The notes: generated from the letters alone by a model not told the origin. A stretch of 64,000 bases of DNA from Phenylobacterium sp. (GCF_016793225.1 NZ_JAEUMN010000162.1:1-64000), one strand, 5' to 3'; counted from the stretch's first letter, positions 27,030-36,646 are shown. Numbers and translations: made by a program.

Positions 27030-27938
27030 CTAGCGTCGCTTGCGCATCACCCCGGCCAGCTGCCGGGCAAGGTCGCGGCGTTCGGCGGCTTCCTTGCGCT
27101 CGCTCGGGGCGCCCGCCTCGGCCGCCTTCGCATACCACTCCGCCGCCTCGTCCAGGCCCGACGGATCCCAGGCCTTCTCGCCGCGCTGGCTCAGCACCCA
27201 CGCCGCGTTTCCGAGATGGAAGGTCGCATCCGCCCGCCCGCCTTCGTAGGCCAGCAGCCAGAGCTCCCTGGCCCTGCGCACGTCGCGGGGCACGCCGTCG
27301 GCGTTCCAGTAGATCTGGCCGAGCACGAAGGCCGCGTTGACCTGGCGCTGGGCGGCGGCCTTCTCGTACCAGGACCGCGCCAACGCCACGTCCTGCGCCA
27401 CGACCTCGCCCATCAGATAGAAGTTGCCGAGGTCGGTCTGGGCGTCGCGGTCGCCGGCCTCCGCCCCCTCACGGCACAGCTGGACGGCCCGAGCCTTGTC
27501 GCCGCCGGTCTCCAGCAGAAGGTTGCCCTCGGCGCAGCGGGACTTGGGGATGCCCATGTCGCCGGCCTTGCGAAACGTCGCGATCGCCTTCTGGAGATCC
27601 TTCGGCCCACACTTGCCGTACTGATAGGCCTCGCCCAGGAAGTGCATGGCGTCGCCCCGCTGCTGTGCGGCGGTCTCGAGCCAGGCGCAGCCGCGGGCGG
27701 CTTCCGCCGCCGGGCGCGGCTCGAACGCCATGCGCAGGCCGGCGAACATCTGCGCCTCCGCCGCGCCGCCTTCGGCCAGCCGCAGCAGGCTGGACTCGTC
27801 GCCCGCCCGCGCGCGCGCCAACGCGGCGTCGACCTCGGCGCTGACGGGGCGTGCGCCGGCCATCAGAGACGTCTGCGCCGCCGCCGGCGCGGCCGCGACC
27901 CAGAGCGCGAGGGCGAGGATCGCGGCGGCCGGCCGCAT
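27030..27938 (-). CDS. SEL1-like tetratricopeptide repeat protein
   Basis: 302-residue exported protein with a signal peptide (~1-22, ending in AAAQ) and about five SEL1-type helical repeats. Examples are DAMHFLGEAYQYGKCGPKDLQKAIATFRKAGDMG and AAFVLGQIYWNADGVPRDVRRARELW. SEL1 arrays act as protein-binding scaffolds, often in the periplasm. Its ATG overlaps the sdhB stop by one base (TGATG), so it is translationally coupled to the succinate dehydrogenase operon. A role in that complex is only suggested by this coupling. Confidence 0.88.
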   Translation of the reverse strand: MRPAAAILALALWVAAAPAAAQTSLMAGARPVSAEVDAALARARAGDESSLLRLAEGGAAEAQMFAGLRMAFEPRPAAEAARGCAWLETAAQQRGDAMHFLGEAYQYGKCGPKDLQKAIATFRKAGDMGIPKSRCAEGNLLLETGGDKARAVQLCREGAEAGDRDAQTDLGNFYLMGEVVAQDVALARSWYEKAAAQRQVNAAFVLGQIYWNADGVPRDVRRARELWLLAYEGGRADATFHLGNAAWVLSQRGEKAWDPSGLDEAAEWYAKAAEAGAPSERKEAAERRDLARQLAGVMRKRR

Positions 27939-28723
27939 CAGACCACCCGGTCGACCAGCATCTTCTTGATCTCGGCGATGGCCTTCGCCGGGTTCAGGCC
28001 CTTCGGGCACACCTGCGCGCAGTTCATGATGGTGTGGCAGCGGTAGAGCTTGAAGGGGTCCTCCAGCTCGTCCAGCCGCTCGCCGGTGGCCTCGTCGCGC
28101 GAGTCGATGATCCAGCGGTAGGCGTGCAGCAGCGCGGCCGGCCCCAGGTACTTCTCCTGGTTCCACCAGTAGCTCGGGCAGCTGGTCGAGCAGCAGGCGC
28201 AGAGGATGCACTCGTAGAGGCCGTCGAGCTTCTCGCGGTCCTCGGGAGACTGCTTCCACTCCTTCTGCGGCTCGGGCGTCTCGGTCTGCAGCCAGGGCTC
28301 GACCGACGCGTACTGCGCGTAGAACAGCGTCAGGTCCGGGACCAGGTCCTTCACCACCGGCATGTGGGGCAGGGGGCTGATCTGGATCTTCTCGCCGGGG
28401 CACTCCTCGTGGCCGTGGGTGCAGGCCAGCGTGTTGCGGCCGGCGATGTTCATGGCGCACGAGCCGCAGATCCCCTCGCGGCACGAGCGGCGGAACGTCA
28501 GCGTCGGATCGACGGTGTTCTTGATGTGGATGAGGATGTCGAGGACCATCGGGCCGCACTGGCTGGTGTCGACCTCGTAGGTGTCCCAGCGCGGGTTCTC
28601 GCCGGAGTCCGGATCGTAGCGGTAGATCCTGAAGGTCTTGACCTTCGAGGCGCCCGCCGGCGCCGGGTAGTGCTTACCCGTCGGCTTGATCTTCGAGTTC
28701 TTGGGAAGGGTGAGCTGGACCAT
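27938..28723 (-). CDS. sdhB: Succinate dehydrogenase iron-sulfur subunit
   Basis: 261-residue subunit carrying the three clusters that move electrons from the flavin to ubiquinone. The [2Fe-2S] ligands lie in [12 protein letters not shown] plus a later Cys, the [4Fe-4S] ligands in CACCSTSCP, and the [3Fe-4S] ligands in [11 protein letters not shown]. It is the last classical gene of sdhCDAB and overlaps the SEL1 gene. Confidence 0.97.
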   Translation of the reverse strand: MVQLTLPKNSKIKPTGKHYPAPAGASKVKTFRIYRYDPDSGENPRWDTYEVDTSQCGPMVLDILIHIKNTVDPTLTFRRSCREGICGSCAMNIAGRNTLACTHGHEECPGEKIQISPLPHMPVVKDLVPDLTLFYAQYASVEPWLQTETPEPQKEWKQSPEDREKLDGLYECILCACCSTSCPSYWWNQEKYLGPAALLHAYRWIIDSRDEATGERLDELEDPFKLYRCHTIMNCAQVCPKGLNPAKAIAEIKKMLVDRVV

Positions 28724-28738
28724 TCGTCTATCCCTTCC

Positions 28739-30526
28739 TCAGTAGACCCGCGCCTTGGGCGGGAACGGCGCGATCTCGTTGGTCATGGTGTAGTCGTGCA
28801 CCGGCCGGTAATCGATCTTCACCTTGCCGGTGGGGTCGTCGAACCAGGCCAGGGTGTGCTTCATCCAGGCCTTGTCGTCGCGGTCGGGGAAGTCCTCGTG
28901 CGCGTGGGCGCCGCGGCTTTCCTTGCGGTTCTCGGCGCCCACCACCGTGACGACCGCCTGGCCGATCAGGTTGTCGAGCTCGAGGGTCTCCATCAGATCC
29001 GAGTTCCAGACCATGGAGCGGTCGGTCACGCCGAGGTCCTTGCGCTTGGCTTCGACCGCGGCCATCCGCTTGACCCCGCTCGAGAGCGCCTCGCTGGTGC
29101 GGTAGACCGCCGCGTCCTCCTGCATGGCCATCTGCATCTCGAGGCGCAGCGCCGCGGTGGGCACCGGGCCCGACGCGTTGCGGAAGCGGTCGAGGCGGGC
29201 GAGGTGGCCCTCGGTGTGGTGCGGCTTCAGCTCGGGCTGGGTCGCGCCGGCCTTGAGCGTGTCGGCCGCGCGCAGCGCCGCCGAGCGCCCGAACACCACC
29301 AGATCGATCAGGCTGTTGGAGCCCAGGCGGTTGGCGCCGTGCACGCTGACGCACGCCGCTTCGCCCACGGCCATCAGGCCGGGCACCACCTGGTCGGGGT
29401 TCTTGCCGGCCTTGGTGACGACCTCCGAGTAGAAGTTCGTGGGGATGCCGCCCATGTTGTAGTGCACCGTGGGCAGCACCGGGATCGGCTCCTTCGTCAC
29501 GTCGACGCCGGCGAAGATCTTGGCGCTCTCCGAGATGCCCGGGAGGCGCTCGGCCAGGATCTTCGGATCCAGGTGGTCGAGGTGCAGGAAGATGTGGTCC
29601 TTCTTAGGACCCACGCCGCGGCCCTCGCGGATCTCCATGGTCATGGCGCGGCTCACCATGTCGCGCGGGGCCAGGTCCTTCACGGTGGGCGCGTAGCGCT
29701 CCATGAACCGCTCGCCCTGCGAGTTGGTCAGGTAGCCGCCCTCGCCGCGGGCGCCCTCGGTGATCAGGCAGCCCGAACCGTAGATGCCGGTCGGGTGGAA
29801 CTGCACGAACTCCATGTCCTGCAGGGGCAGGCCGGCCCGCAGCGCCATGCCGCCGCCGTCGCCGGTGCAGGTGTGGGCGCTGGTGGCCGAGAAATAGGCG
29901 CGGCCGTAGCCGCCGGTGGCCAGGATCACGAGCTGGGCCTGGAAGCGGTGCAGGCTGCCGTCGTCCAGCTTCCACGCCGTGACGCCGCGGCAGACGCCCT
30001 CGTCCATGATCAGGTCGAGGGCGAAGTACTCGATGAAGAACTCGGTGTCGTGCGCCAGCGACTGCCCGTACATGGTGTGCAGCATTGCGTGGCCGGTGCG
30101 GTCGGCCGCCGCGCAGGTGCGCTGGATCGGAGCCTCGCCGTAGTTCTTGGTCATGCCGCCGAAGGCGCGCTGGTAGATCTTGCCGTCCGCCGTGCGGCTG
30201 AAGGGCACGCCCCAGTGTTCCAGTTCATAGACGGCGGCCGGCGCGTTGCGGCACAGGTACTCGATGGCGTCCTGGTCGCCCAGCCAGTCCGACCCCTTGA
30301 CGGTGTCGTACATGTGCCAGCGCCAGTCGTCCTCGCCCATGTTGCCCAGGCTGGCCGAGATGCCGCCCTGCGCCGCCACCGTGTGCGACCGCGTGGGGAA
30401 CACCTTGGTGATGCAGGCGGTCTTCAGCCCCGCCTGGGCGCAGCCCAGCGCCGCGCGCAGGCCCGAGCCGCCGGCGCCGACGACGACGACATCGAACTTG
30501 TGATCGGTGAATTCGTAAGCCGCCAT
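28739..30526 (-). CDS. sdhA: Succinate dehydrogenase flavoprotein subunit
   Basis: 595-residue catalytic subunit that oxidises succinate to fumarate in the TCA cycle and respiratory complex II. The FAD motif is [15 protein letters not shown]. The covalent-flavin His lies in [13 protein letters not shown], and the active-site segment includes [21 protein letters not shown]. The C-terminal region has the [18 protein letters not shown] motif. Length and motifs are those of SdhA. It lies 15 bp before sdhB. Confidence 0.97.
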   Translation of the reverse strand: MAAYEFTDHKFDVVVVGAGGSGLRAALGCAQAGLKTACITKVFPTRSHTVAAQGGISASLGNMGEDDWRWHMYDTVKGSDWLGDQDAIEYLCRNAPAAVYELEHWGVPFSRTADGKIYQRAFGGMTKNYGEAPIQRTCAAADRTGHAMLHTMYGQSLAHDTEFFIEYFALDLIMDEGVCRGVTAWKLDDGSLHRFQAQLVILATGGYGRAYFSATSAHTCTGDGGGMALRAGLPLQDMEFVQFHPTGIYGSGCLITEGARGEGGYLTNSQGERFMERYAPTVKDLAPRDMVSRAMTMEIREGRGVGPKKDHIFLHLDHLDPKILAERLPGISESAKIFAGVDVTKEPIPVLPTVHYNMGGIPTNFYSEVVTKAGKNPDQVVPGLMAVGEAACVSVHGANRLGSNSLIDLVVFGRSAALRAADTLKAGATQPELKPHHTEGHLARLDRFRNASGPVPTAALRLEMQMAMQEDAAVYRTSEALSSGVKRMAAVEAKRKDLGVTDRSMVWNSDLMETLELDNLIGQAVVTVVGAENRKESRGAHAHEDFPDRDDKAWMKHTLAWFDDPTGKVKIDYRPVHDYTMTNEIAPFPPKARVY

Positions 30527-30530
30527 GGGA

Positions 30531-30914
30531 TCAGGCGCCCCCCAGCGCGACCTTGAGGACCGAGAAGATGGCCAGCGCCCCGGCCAGCCATCCGACGAAG
30601 AGGTTGAGGAGCAGGCAGGCCGCCTTGTTCAGGTGGCTGTAGACATAGTCCTCGATGACCACCCGCAGCCCCGAGATCATGTGCGTGGTCGAGATGAAGA
30701 TGGTCAGGATCACCAGGGTGGCGTTCACCGGCGAGCCGATCCACTCGACGGCGCTGTAGTAGTCCATCCCGGCCAGCAGGATGACGCTGTAGACGCCCCA
30801 GAGGACCAGCGGAACGAGCGCGATCGCGCCGACGCGTTCGCCCACCCAGTGCCCGACGCCGTGCTTGGCCGAGCCGAGCCCGCGGGCGCGGGAAAGCGGA
30901 GTGCGGTAGCTCAT
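30531..30914 (-). CDS. sdhD: Succinate dehydrogenase membrane anchor
   Basis: 127-residue protein with three membrane helices that, with SdhC, holds haem b and the quinone site. [14 protein letters not shown] contains the conserved His and Arg/Asp region for haem and quinone. It overlaps the end of sdhC by four bases and ends four bases before sdhA. Confidence 0.92.
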   Translation of the reverse strand: MSYRTPLSRARGLGSAKHGVGHWVGERVGAIALVPLVLWGVYSVILLAGMDYYSAVEWIGSPVNATLVILTIFISTTHMISGLRVVIEDYVYSHLNKAACLLLNLFVGWLAGALAIFSVLKVALGGA

Positions 30915-31321
30915 GCCAGGGCTCCCGTCATGAAGGCGATCGCCCAGGCCGCCGCCGTGGCCGCGATGGTGAAGCCGAAGACCGTCCAGGCCGAGCCGTT
31001 GGCGCTCTTGATGTCCAGGCCGTGGCCGAAATCCCAGACCAGGTGCCGGACGCCGTTGGCGAGGTGGTAGAAGACCGACGCGGTCATCCCCAGCATGACG
31101 AGCTTGCCCAGCGGCGAGCCCAGCAGGCCCATGAAGGCCTGGTAGGCCTCGGGCCCCATCGCCAGCGAAACCGCCCAGGCCGACACGATCAGGCCGGCCA
31201 GGTAGAGCCCGACCCCGGTGACCCTGTGCAGGATCGAGGTGAGCATGGTGACGTGCCAGCGCCAGATCTGCAGATGCGGCGACATGGGGCGGTCGGCGGG
31301 ACCGCGTGGAACGCTTGTCAT
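30911..31321 (-). CDS. sdhC: Succinate dehydrogenase cytochrome b556 subunit
   Basis: 136-residue membrane subunit of complex II. The quinone-binding signature RP-x-SPHLQIWRWHVTMLTSILHRVTG is at the N-terminus, the haem-ligand region is FYHLANGVRHLVWDFG, and three membrane helices are predicted. It is the first gene of the sdhCDAB-SEL1 unit; the ~350-bp gap before LysR must hold the promoter. Confidence 0.95.
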   Translation of the reverse strand: MTSVPRGPADRPMSPHLQIWRWHVTMLTSILHRVTGVGLYLAGLIVSAWAVSLAMGPEAYQAFMGLLGSPLGKLVMLGMTASVFYHLANGVRHLVWDFGHGLDIKSANGSAWTVFGFTIAATAAAWAIAFMTGALA

Positions 31322-31671
31322 GGCTTTAGCCGTGCCTCCCCAAAAGCCGTCGGCGAACCTGTTCTTAAGCGCCCGACGAAGGGTGTCAACGAACGGCGGC
31401 GCTTGGAGGCCGCCTGGGCATGTCGATCCGACCCTGCGGGGGCGGCGGGCGCCCGATAGTGCGCCACCACGGGCGGGCGGCGCCTGCCGCAGACACAGGC
31501 CGCCTGCGGCCGGCGGCCTCGCCCGCCGCCAGCGGCGGCGTCACCTCGCATCGGTGCGGCGTGCATGGGAAACGGCAGGGCTCCACGCTTCGGATGACGC
31601 GAAGTTCTGCCGAGCCCTGGCGCTGACGACAATGCGTTCTTGCTGTAGCCTTCCTTCGCGAAAGGCGAAGG
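31322..31671. other. Divergent non-coding gap between sdhC and lysR
   Basis: This 350-bp gap carries no convincing gene; short open frames in it lack start signals and codon bias. It must hold the sdh promoter. At its right edge CCTTCGC-GAAAG-GCGAAGG (31653-31671) forms a hairpin whose right arm contains the only purine-rich stretch before the LysR start codon. Confidence 0.6.
31653..31671 (+). promoter_or_regulatory. Hairpin touching the lysR start codon
   Basis: Seven-base perfect arms CCTTCGC and GCGAAGG with loop GAAAG end exactly one base before ATG 31672. The arm GCGAAGG is the only Shine-Dalgarno-like sequence, so the folded leader would hide it. Alternatively it is part of a DNA operator for autoregulation. 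Confidence 0.4.
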
Positions 31672-32553
31672 ATGCGTTTCGATCTGACGGACCTCAGGCT
31701 GTTCTGCGACGTGCTCGACGAAGGCTCGATCACGGCCGGCGCCGCCAAGAGCGCGCTGGCGCTGGCGGCCGCCTCGACGCGGATCCGCAACATGGAGGCC
31801 GCCCTCGGCGCCGAACTCCTGACGCGGTCGCGCCACGGGGTCACGCCGACGGCCGCCGGACGCATGCTGCTCAAGCACGCGCGGACGATGCTCTCCCAGG
31901 CGGCGCGGATGCGGGAGGACCTGTCGGCCTTCGCGGGCGCGCTCTCGGGCGAGGTGCGGCTGCTCGCCAACACCAACGCCCTCACGGAGTTCCTCCCCGA
32001 GGCCCTGGCCTCGTTCCTCGCGGCCCATCCGCACGTGAGCGTCGATCTCGAGGAACGGCTTTCGGACGAGATCGTGGGGCTCATCGCCGAAGGCGTGGGC
32101 GACGTGGGCATCGTCGCCGGCACGGTGGAGGTGGGCGCGCTCGAGACCTATCCGTTCCGGCAGGACCGTTTCGTCGTCGTGGCGGCGCGCGGGCATCCGC
32201 TGTCGCGGCGCACGCGCGTCGCCTTCGCCGAGGTGCTGGACTACGACCTGATCGGCCTGGAGCGCTCGGCCTCGCTGCAGCGGTTCCTGACGGGGAAGGC
32301 GGCGCGCCTCGGCGTGCCGCTGCGGCTGCGCGTGCAGCTTCGCAGCTTCGACGCCGTCTGCCGGATGGTCGAGGCGGGCGTCGGCGTGGGCGTGGTGCCC
32401 CAGACGACGGCCGCGCGGGCGGCCAGGACCATGAACCTGGCGGTCATCGACCTGGCCGACGACTGGGCCCTGCGCGAGCTCACCATCGTTGTCCGCGCCG
32501 CGGCGGACCTGCGCCCCTACGCCCGCGAACTGGTCGAGAGCCTCAGGGCGTGA
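31672..32553 (+). CDS. LysR family transcriptional regulator
   Basis: 293-residue regulator with an N-terminal winged helix-turn-helix (LRLFCDVLDEGSITAGAAKSALALAAASTRIRNMEAALGAELL) and a C-terminal periplasmic-binding-like effector domain (~90-290). It is divergent from sdhCDAB across 350 bp, the usual position for a LysR protein controlling its neighbour, but no target is proven. The start codon abuts a hairpin that includes the purine-rich ribosome site. Confidence 0.92.
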   Translation: MRFDLTDLRLFCDVLDEGSITAGAAKSALALAAASTRIRNMEAALGAELLTRSRHGVTPTAAGRMLLKHARTMLSQAARMREDLSAFAGALSGEVRLLANTNALTEFLPEALASFLAAHPHVSVDLEERLSDEIVGLIAEGVGDVGIVAGTVEVGALETYPFRQDRFVVVAARGHPLSRRTRVAFAEVLDYDLIGLERSASLQRFLTGKAARLGVPLRLRVQLRSFDAVCRMVEAGVGVGVVPQTTAARAARTMNLAVIDLADDWALRELTIVVRAAADLRPYARELVESLRA

Positions 32554-32566
32554 CCCCGGACGGGCG

Positions 32567-32770
32567 CTAGGAGCTGCGCCGCATCGAGGAATCGCCGCGC
32601 CGGGACTGGGCGTTCAGGACGCTGGCCATGTGCCGCGCGTCCTCCTCGGAAAGGCCGCTCTGCGGCACGCCGCCGACCACGGCAGGCTCGCCGGTGAAGA
32701 TCAGGAAGGTGGTGTAGCCCGCGGGGTCCCTGCGGACGGCGTAGCGGTCGGTCTTGCGTTCGTCAGGCAT
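32567..32770 (-). CDS. Small hypothetical protein
   Basis: 67 residues if begun at ATG 32770 (a longer in-frame start at 32824 is possible). The sequence has DRYAVRRDPAGYTTFLIFTGEPAVVGGVPQSGLSEEDARHMASVLN, a compact alpha/beta pattern and a Ser/Arg tail. I do not recognise the family; codon use is like its neighbours. It is convergent with lysR and divergent from the DUF2945 gene. Confidence 0.6.
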   Translation of the reverse strand: MPDERKTDRYAVRRDPAGYTTFLIFTGEPAVVGGVPQSGLSEEDARHMASVLNAQSRRGDSSMRRSS

Positions 32771-32856
32771 GTCGGGGGCGAGATTGCCCGAACCCGGACG
32801 CGTGTCCAACCGGAACAAGGACACCGGCGGCTCGCTTTGCGTCTCACGGAGCGATC

Positions 32857-33069
32857 ATGACCGACAAGTCCTTCAAGCCGGGCGACGCCGTCGCCTGGGA
32901 CCACAGCCAGGGAACCACGCAGGGCAAGGTCGTGCGCAAGCAGACGTCGCCCACCCGGATCAAGGGTCACAAGGTGGCGGCCTCGCCGGACAATCCGGAA
33001 TACATCGTCAAGTCCGACAAGACGGGCGCGATCGCGGCCCACAAGCCGGGAGAGCTGCGCAGGCGCTGA
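32857..33069 (+). CDS. DUF2945 (HVA1-type) small protein
   Basis: 70-residue protein with the DUF2945 pattern: FKPGDAVAWDHSQGTTQGKVVRK ... GHKVAASPDNPEYIVKSDKTGAIAAHKPGEL. The fold is a small TUDOR/SH3-like barrel. The function is unknown; homologues are often near stress genes. ACGGAGC lies well placed before the ATG. Confidence 0.88.
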   Translation: MTDKSFKPGDAVAWDHSQGTTQGKVVRKQTSPTRIKGHKVAASPDNPEYIVKSDKTGAIAAHKPGELRRR

Positions 33070-33072
33070 GCC

Positions 33073-33498
33073 TCAGCGCAGGCCGTGGATCTGCGCCGAC
33101 TCCTCGGCCAGGCTCTTGATCTCCCGGATCGCTTCGTCATGCGCGCCGCTGAGCGCGTTGGCGTGCTCCGGGGGGAGGGGACCCGTCGTGAACGCCAGCC
33201 GCGTCCTGTCGTCGATGGACTCGATCTCGAAGACCTCGGCGAACGGGCCCCGCGGGTCGTCGGCGTAGTCGAACCGGAGGAGCCGCTCGGGCCGGAAGGC
33301 CGTGACGGTGCCGCAGGCGCGGGTCGCCCCGTCCGGGGCCTTCCACGCGATGGGCTCGCCTTCGCGGAACGTCGTGCGCACCGAGATTCCTTCCAGGTAG
33401 GCCGCCGCCCACTCCTGGATCAGCTCTGGCGTGGTCAGCACGCGCCAGACCTCCGCGGGCGGGGCGTCGATCTCGAGGCTGCTTTTGATCAGGGGCAT
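33073..33498 (-). CDS. SRPBCC/AHSA1-like domain protein
   Basis: 141-residue START/Bet v1-fold protein. The first strand LEIDAPPAEVWRVLTTPELIQEW and the repeated beta strands with the long C-terminal helix are typical of the AHSA1-like group, which binds hydrophobic ligands or acts as co-chaperone-like proteins. It is convergent with the DUF2945 gene (3 bp apart). The 237-bp gap upstream to 33735 holds no gene I can support. Confidence 0.85.
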   Translation of the reverse strand: MPLIKSSLEIDAPPAEVWRVLTTPELIQEWAAAYLEGISVRTTFREGEPIAWKAPDGATRACGTVTAFRPERLLRFDYADDPRGPFAEVFEIESIDDRTRLAFTTGPLPPEHANALSGAHDEAIREIKSLAEESAQIHGLR

Positions 33499-33735
33499 GA
33501 AAGGCTCGACTGGATGGGAATTTCACCGTTGCGATCAGCAGCCTCGCGAGACCGGATGCGTCGCGTCTGATCGCTATGGTTGAGTTCGAACGCTGAGACT
33601 TCGACCAGAGCCGACCCGGTCCCGCAATTCGATTCAACCCTGGGGTAGTCTCGTCCCGGAACAGGGCGACTTTTGGGAGAAGCTCGGCCGTACAGCGGGC
33701 TGCCAGAGGACGAAACGCTGCGGCCCGGCGTCGCG

Positions 33736-34107
33736 CTAGGGTCTGGCGGATGGCGCGCCGTAGCGCCGGCGGGCCAGGGCTATGGGGGCCAGCGCCGCGG
33801 CGACGCCCCCGACGTTCGCGGCGACGTCCTTCCACTGGAACGTGCCCGAGACCAGACCAAAGACCTGCATGAGCTCGAAGGTCATGGCGACGCCCAGGAA
33901 GCCCGCCCCGATCAGCCAGGGGCTCACCCGGGGCAGCGATACCGCGGTAAGCAGCGTCAGCAGGTAGCCGAAGGCGACATGCTCCACCACGTCCGGGGGC
34001 GGGGCCATCGCCGCGGCGCTGTGGTGCGGGTCGAGCGCCCCTTTCACCGCGACCGCGAGGACGACGAGGAGGGCGGCGCGTCCGACCCAGGTCAGAAGGC
34101 TTTGCAT
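33736..34107 (-). CDS. VanZ-like membrane protein
   Basis: 123-residue protein with four predicted helices. It shows the VanZ-like pattern: DVVEHVAFGYLLTL, then FELMQVFGLVSGTFQWKDVAANVGGVAAAL. Members of this family are linked to glycopeptide or lipoglycopeptide resistance in Gram-positives, while Gram-negative members have unknown roles. It follows htpX on the same strand with a 27-bp gap. Confidence 0.82.
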   Translation of the reverse strand: MQSLLTWVGRAALLVVLAVAVKGALDPHHSAAAMAPPPDVVEHVAFGYLLTLLTAVSLPRVSPWLIGAGFLGVAMTFELMQVFGLVSGTFQWKDVAANVGGVAAALAPIALARRRYGAPSARP

Positions 34108-34134
34108 CGTCGCGTCTTAGGCGACATCGGCGGC

Positions 34135-35061
34135 CTATGACCAGGGCCCGACCCGGCGCGTGGCGCCGGTGAGCGGAACGGCCGTCTCGCGGCGTCCGCC
34201 CAGTCGCGCGGCGTGCTCCATCAGGGCCGCCACGCGGTTCTCGGTCGAGGGGTGGGTCGAGAACAGATTGTCCGCGCCGCCTCCGGCGAGCGGGTTGATG
34301 ATGAACATGTGCGCCGTCGCCGGATTGCGCTCGGCATCCGGATTGTAGACCCCGCCGCGGGCATAGGCGTCGATGCGGCGGAGCGCGGAGGCGAGCGCCT
34401 CCGGGTCGCCGGAAAGCGCGGCGCCCTCGCGGTCGGCCTCGTATTCGCGGCCGCGGCTGATCGCCATCTGCACCAGGGCGGCGGCCATCGGGGCGACGAT
34501 CATCATCACCAGCATGCCGACGACGCCGGTCGGCCGGCCGTCCTCATCGCGCCCGCCGAACAGGAAGGCGAAGTTGGCCAGCATGCCGATGGCGCCCGCG
34601 ATCGTGGCGGTGACGGTCATGGTCAGGGTGTCGCGATGCTTCACGTGCGCGAGCTCGTGGGCCATGACGCCGCGGATCTCGCGGCGGGACAGCATCTGCA
34701 GCAGGCCGCGCGTGGCGGCGACCGCGGCATGGCTCGGGTCGCGGCCGGTGGCGAAGGCGTTCGGCTGGTCCTGGTCGATGATGTAGATCTTCGGAGCCGG
34801 CATCCCGGCGCGCTGGGCAAGCTCCAGCGTGTCGGTCACATAGTTGCGGATCAGCGGCTCGGGGTGAGAGTCGTCCACCTCCTGCGCCCGGTACATGGAC
34901 AGGACGATCTTGTCCGCGTTCCAGTAGCTGACCAGGTTCATCACGCCGGCCAGGGCGAAGGCCACGACCATGCCGGTCGGCCCCCCGATCAGGTAGCCGA
35001 TGCCCACGAACAGCGCCGTCAGCGCCGCGAGCAGCATGAAGGTGCGAAGGTGGTTGCGCAT
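34135..35061 (-). CDS. htpX: Membrane zinc metalloprotease HtpX
   Basis: 308-residue M48 protease that degrades misfolded inner-membrane proteins. Two N-terminal helices (~10-50) precede the zinc motif [10 protein letters not shown] (HExxH with Glu base), two more helices, and the downstream Glu ligand in the [10 protein letters not shown] segment. ATG 35061 is chosen over an upstream TTG because GGAG precedes it. It is divergent from cobW across a region with a CATACGCGTATG palindrome. Confidence 0.95.
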   Translation of the reverse strand: MRNHLRTFMLLAALTALFVGIGYLIGGPTGMVVAFALAGVMNLVSYWNADKIVLSMYRAQEVDDSHPEPLIRNYVTDTLELAQRAGMPAPKIYIIDQDQPNAFATGRDPSHAAVAATRGLLQMLSRREIRGVMAHELAHVKHRDTLTMTVTATIAGAIGMLANFAFLFGGRDEDGRPTGVVGMLVMMIVAPMAAALVQMAISRGREYEADREGAALSGDPEALASALRRIDAYARGGVYNPDAERNPATAHMFIINPLAGGGADNLFSTHPSTENRVAALMEHAARLGGRRETAVPLTGATRRVGPWS

Positions 35062-35107
35062 GGTCTCCGTCAAGCCGTCAGAACTTGCCGAGAGATATGG
35101 TGCGCAT

Positions 35108-35119
35108 CATACGCGTATG
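35108..35119. promoter_or_regulatory. 12-bp palindrome between htpX and the CobW gene
   Basis: CATACGCGTATG is a perfect palindrome located 47 bp before htpX and about 115 bp before the CobW start. It may be an operator for either gene; it does not match a metal-regulator site that I can name with confidence. Confidence 0.35.
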
Positions 35120-35233
35120 CAACCGCGTACGAGCGGCCGAGAATGCGGGCCTCGCGTCCGGGAGGCGGATCCGCCGCAGGGCTGATGCAACGCGGAGCGT
35201 TTGCCCGTTCCTATCCCGCGTTCTTGGCACTAC

Positions 35234-36334
35234 ATGACCGGCATGAGCGAAGCCGCGACCAAGACCCCCGTCACCGTCCTCACCGGCTATCTCGGCGCGG
35301 GCAAGACCACGCTCCTGAACCGTATCCTGTCGGAGGACCACGGCCGGAAGTACGCCGTGATCGTGAACGAGTTCGGCGAGATCGGGATCGACAACGACCT
35401 CATCGTCGGGGCCGACGAGGAAGTCTTCGAGATGAACAACGGGTGCGTCTGCTGCACGGTGCGCGGCGACCTGATCCGGGTCCTCTCGGGGCTCATGAAG
35501 CGCAAGGGCCGGTTCGACGGCATCATCGTCGAGACCACGGGCCTCGCCGACCCGGCGCCCGTGGCGCAGACCTTCTTCGTGGACGACGACGTGCGCGCGC
35601 GCACCGAGCTCGACAGCGTCACCACGGTGGTCGACGCAAAGCACCTGCCGCTCCGGCTCAAGGACTCCCGCGAGGCGGCCGAGCAGATCGCCTTCGCCGA
35701 CCAGATCATCCTGAACAAGACCGACCTGGTCTCCGAGGCGGAACTGGCCGAGGTGGAGAAGGCCATCCGGACGCTGAACCCCATGGCGCCGATCCGGCGC
35801 GCGCAGCGCTCGAACGTGCCGCTCGACGCCATCCTCGGGCGGCACGCCTTCGACCTGGCTCGGGTGACCGAACTCCAGCCCGACTTCCTGAACCCCGCCC
35901 ATGGCGAGCCGGGGCACGTGCATGACGAGCACTGCGATCACGATCACGGGCACGAGCACCATCATCATGACCATGAGCACCACGACCATGGTCACGCGCA
36001 CGATCACGGCCACATCCACGACCACGTGGCCGAGAGCGGGATCCGCTCGGTCTCGCTGAGATCGGACAAGCCCATCGACGCCAATCGCGTCACCGCGTGG
36101 CTCAACAACGTGTTGCAGACCCAGGGCGTCGACATCCTGCGCGCCAAGGGCATCCTGGACATCAAGGGCGAGGAGCGGCGGCTGGTCTTCCAGGCGGTGC
36201 ACATGATCCTGGAGGGCGACTTCCAGGGCGAGTGGAGGCCGGGCGACCAGCGCTACTCCCGTCTGGTCTTCATCGGCCGCAAGCTCGACGAGGCCGCGCT
36301 GAAGGCCGGGTTCGAGAGCTGCATCGCCGCCTGA
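35234..36334 (+). CDS. CobW/COG0523 family GTPase with His-rich metal loop
   Basis: GTP-dependent metallochaperone of ~366 residues. Walker A is GYLGAGKTTLL, the metal motif is CVCC (in NNGCVCCTVRGD), followed by ETTGLADP and the guanine motif NKTD. Between the GTPase and C-terminal domains is a long His/Asp/Glu stretch (positions ~235-275) typical of zinc-handling members. No B12 genes are nearby, so zinc delivery is more likely than cobalamin synthesis. ATG 35234 or 35243 could be used; neither has a good Shine-Dalgarno. A WD40 gene lies 1.5 kb downstream on the same strand. Confidence 0.9.
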   Translation: MTGMSEAATKTPVTVLTGYLGAGKTTLLNRILSEDHGRKYAVIVNEFGEIGIDNDLIVGADEEVFEMNNGCVCCTVRGDLIRVLSGLMKRKGRFDGIIVETTGLADPAPVAQTFFVDDDVRARTELDSVTTVVDAKHLPLRLKDSREAAEQIAFADQIILNKTDLVSEAELAEVEKAIRTLNPMAPIRRAQRSNVPLDAILGRHAFDLARVTELQPDFLNPAHGEPGHVHDEHCDHDHGHEHHHHDHEHHDHGHAHDHGHIHDHVAESGIRSVSLRSDKPIDANRVTAWLNNVLQTQGVDILRAKGILDIKGEERRLVFQAVHMILEGDFQGEWRPGDQRYSRLVFIGRKLDEAALKAGFESCIAA

Positions 36335-36353
36335 GGCGGCCGCGCGGCCTGGC

Positions 36354-36539
36354 TCAGGCCGCGATCGGCTCGCTGACGAGGCGCCGCAGGCAGTTGGCCG
36401 CGACGACGTCCGGCTTCAGCTGCCCGCACCAGGCGAAGCTGCGGCCGCCGCGCCATTCCAGTTCCAGCCGGCGCCCTTCGATCCGGTAGCGCCCGCGGTG
36501 GGTCCGGGGCCCCACCGACACCTCGATCAACTGCCACAT
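36354..36539 (-). CDS. Small hypothetical protein
   Basis: 61 residues: a beta-rich stretch (MWQLIEVSVGPRTHRGRYRIEGRRLELEW) followed by FAWCGQLKPDVVAANCLRRLVSEPIAA, with two Cys. Strand-turn alternation and a modest Shine-Dalgarno (AAGG) make it a plausible gene, but I do not recognise the family. It is convergent with cobW. Confidence 0.5.
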   Translation of the reverse strand: MWQLIEVSVGPRTHRGRYRIEGRRLELEWRGGRSFAWCGQLKPDVVAANCLRRLVSEPIAA

Positions 36540-36646
36540 GTCCGTGTGCGCCTTCGCGCTCTTTTCGAGGTCGTTCTGACCCCACCTGAGCCGACAGGAC
36601 TAAACGAAGGCGGTTACATGGCTGTTAATGCTGAATCTTCGGGTAG

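Noticed and set aside
35078-36202. Long minus-strand frame with a Val/Met-rich stretch opposite the CobW His-rich loop
   Set aside because: It is the complement of the His/Asp repeat codons (CAT/GAC), which produces ATG/GTC runs; it has no independent start or motif.
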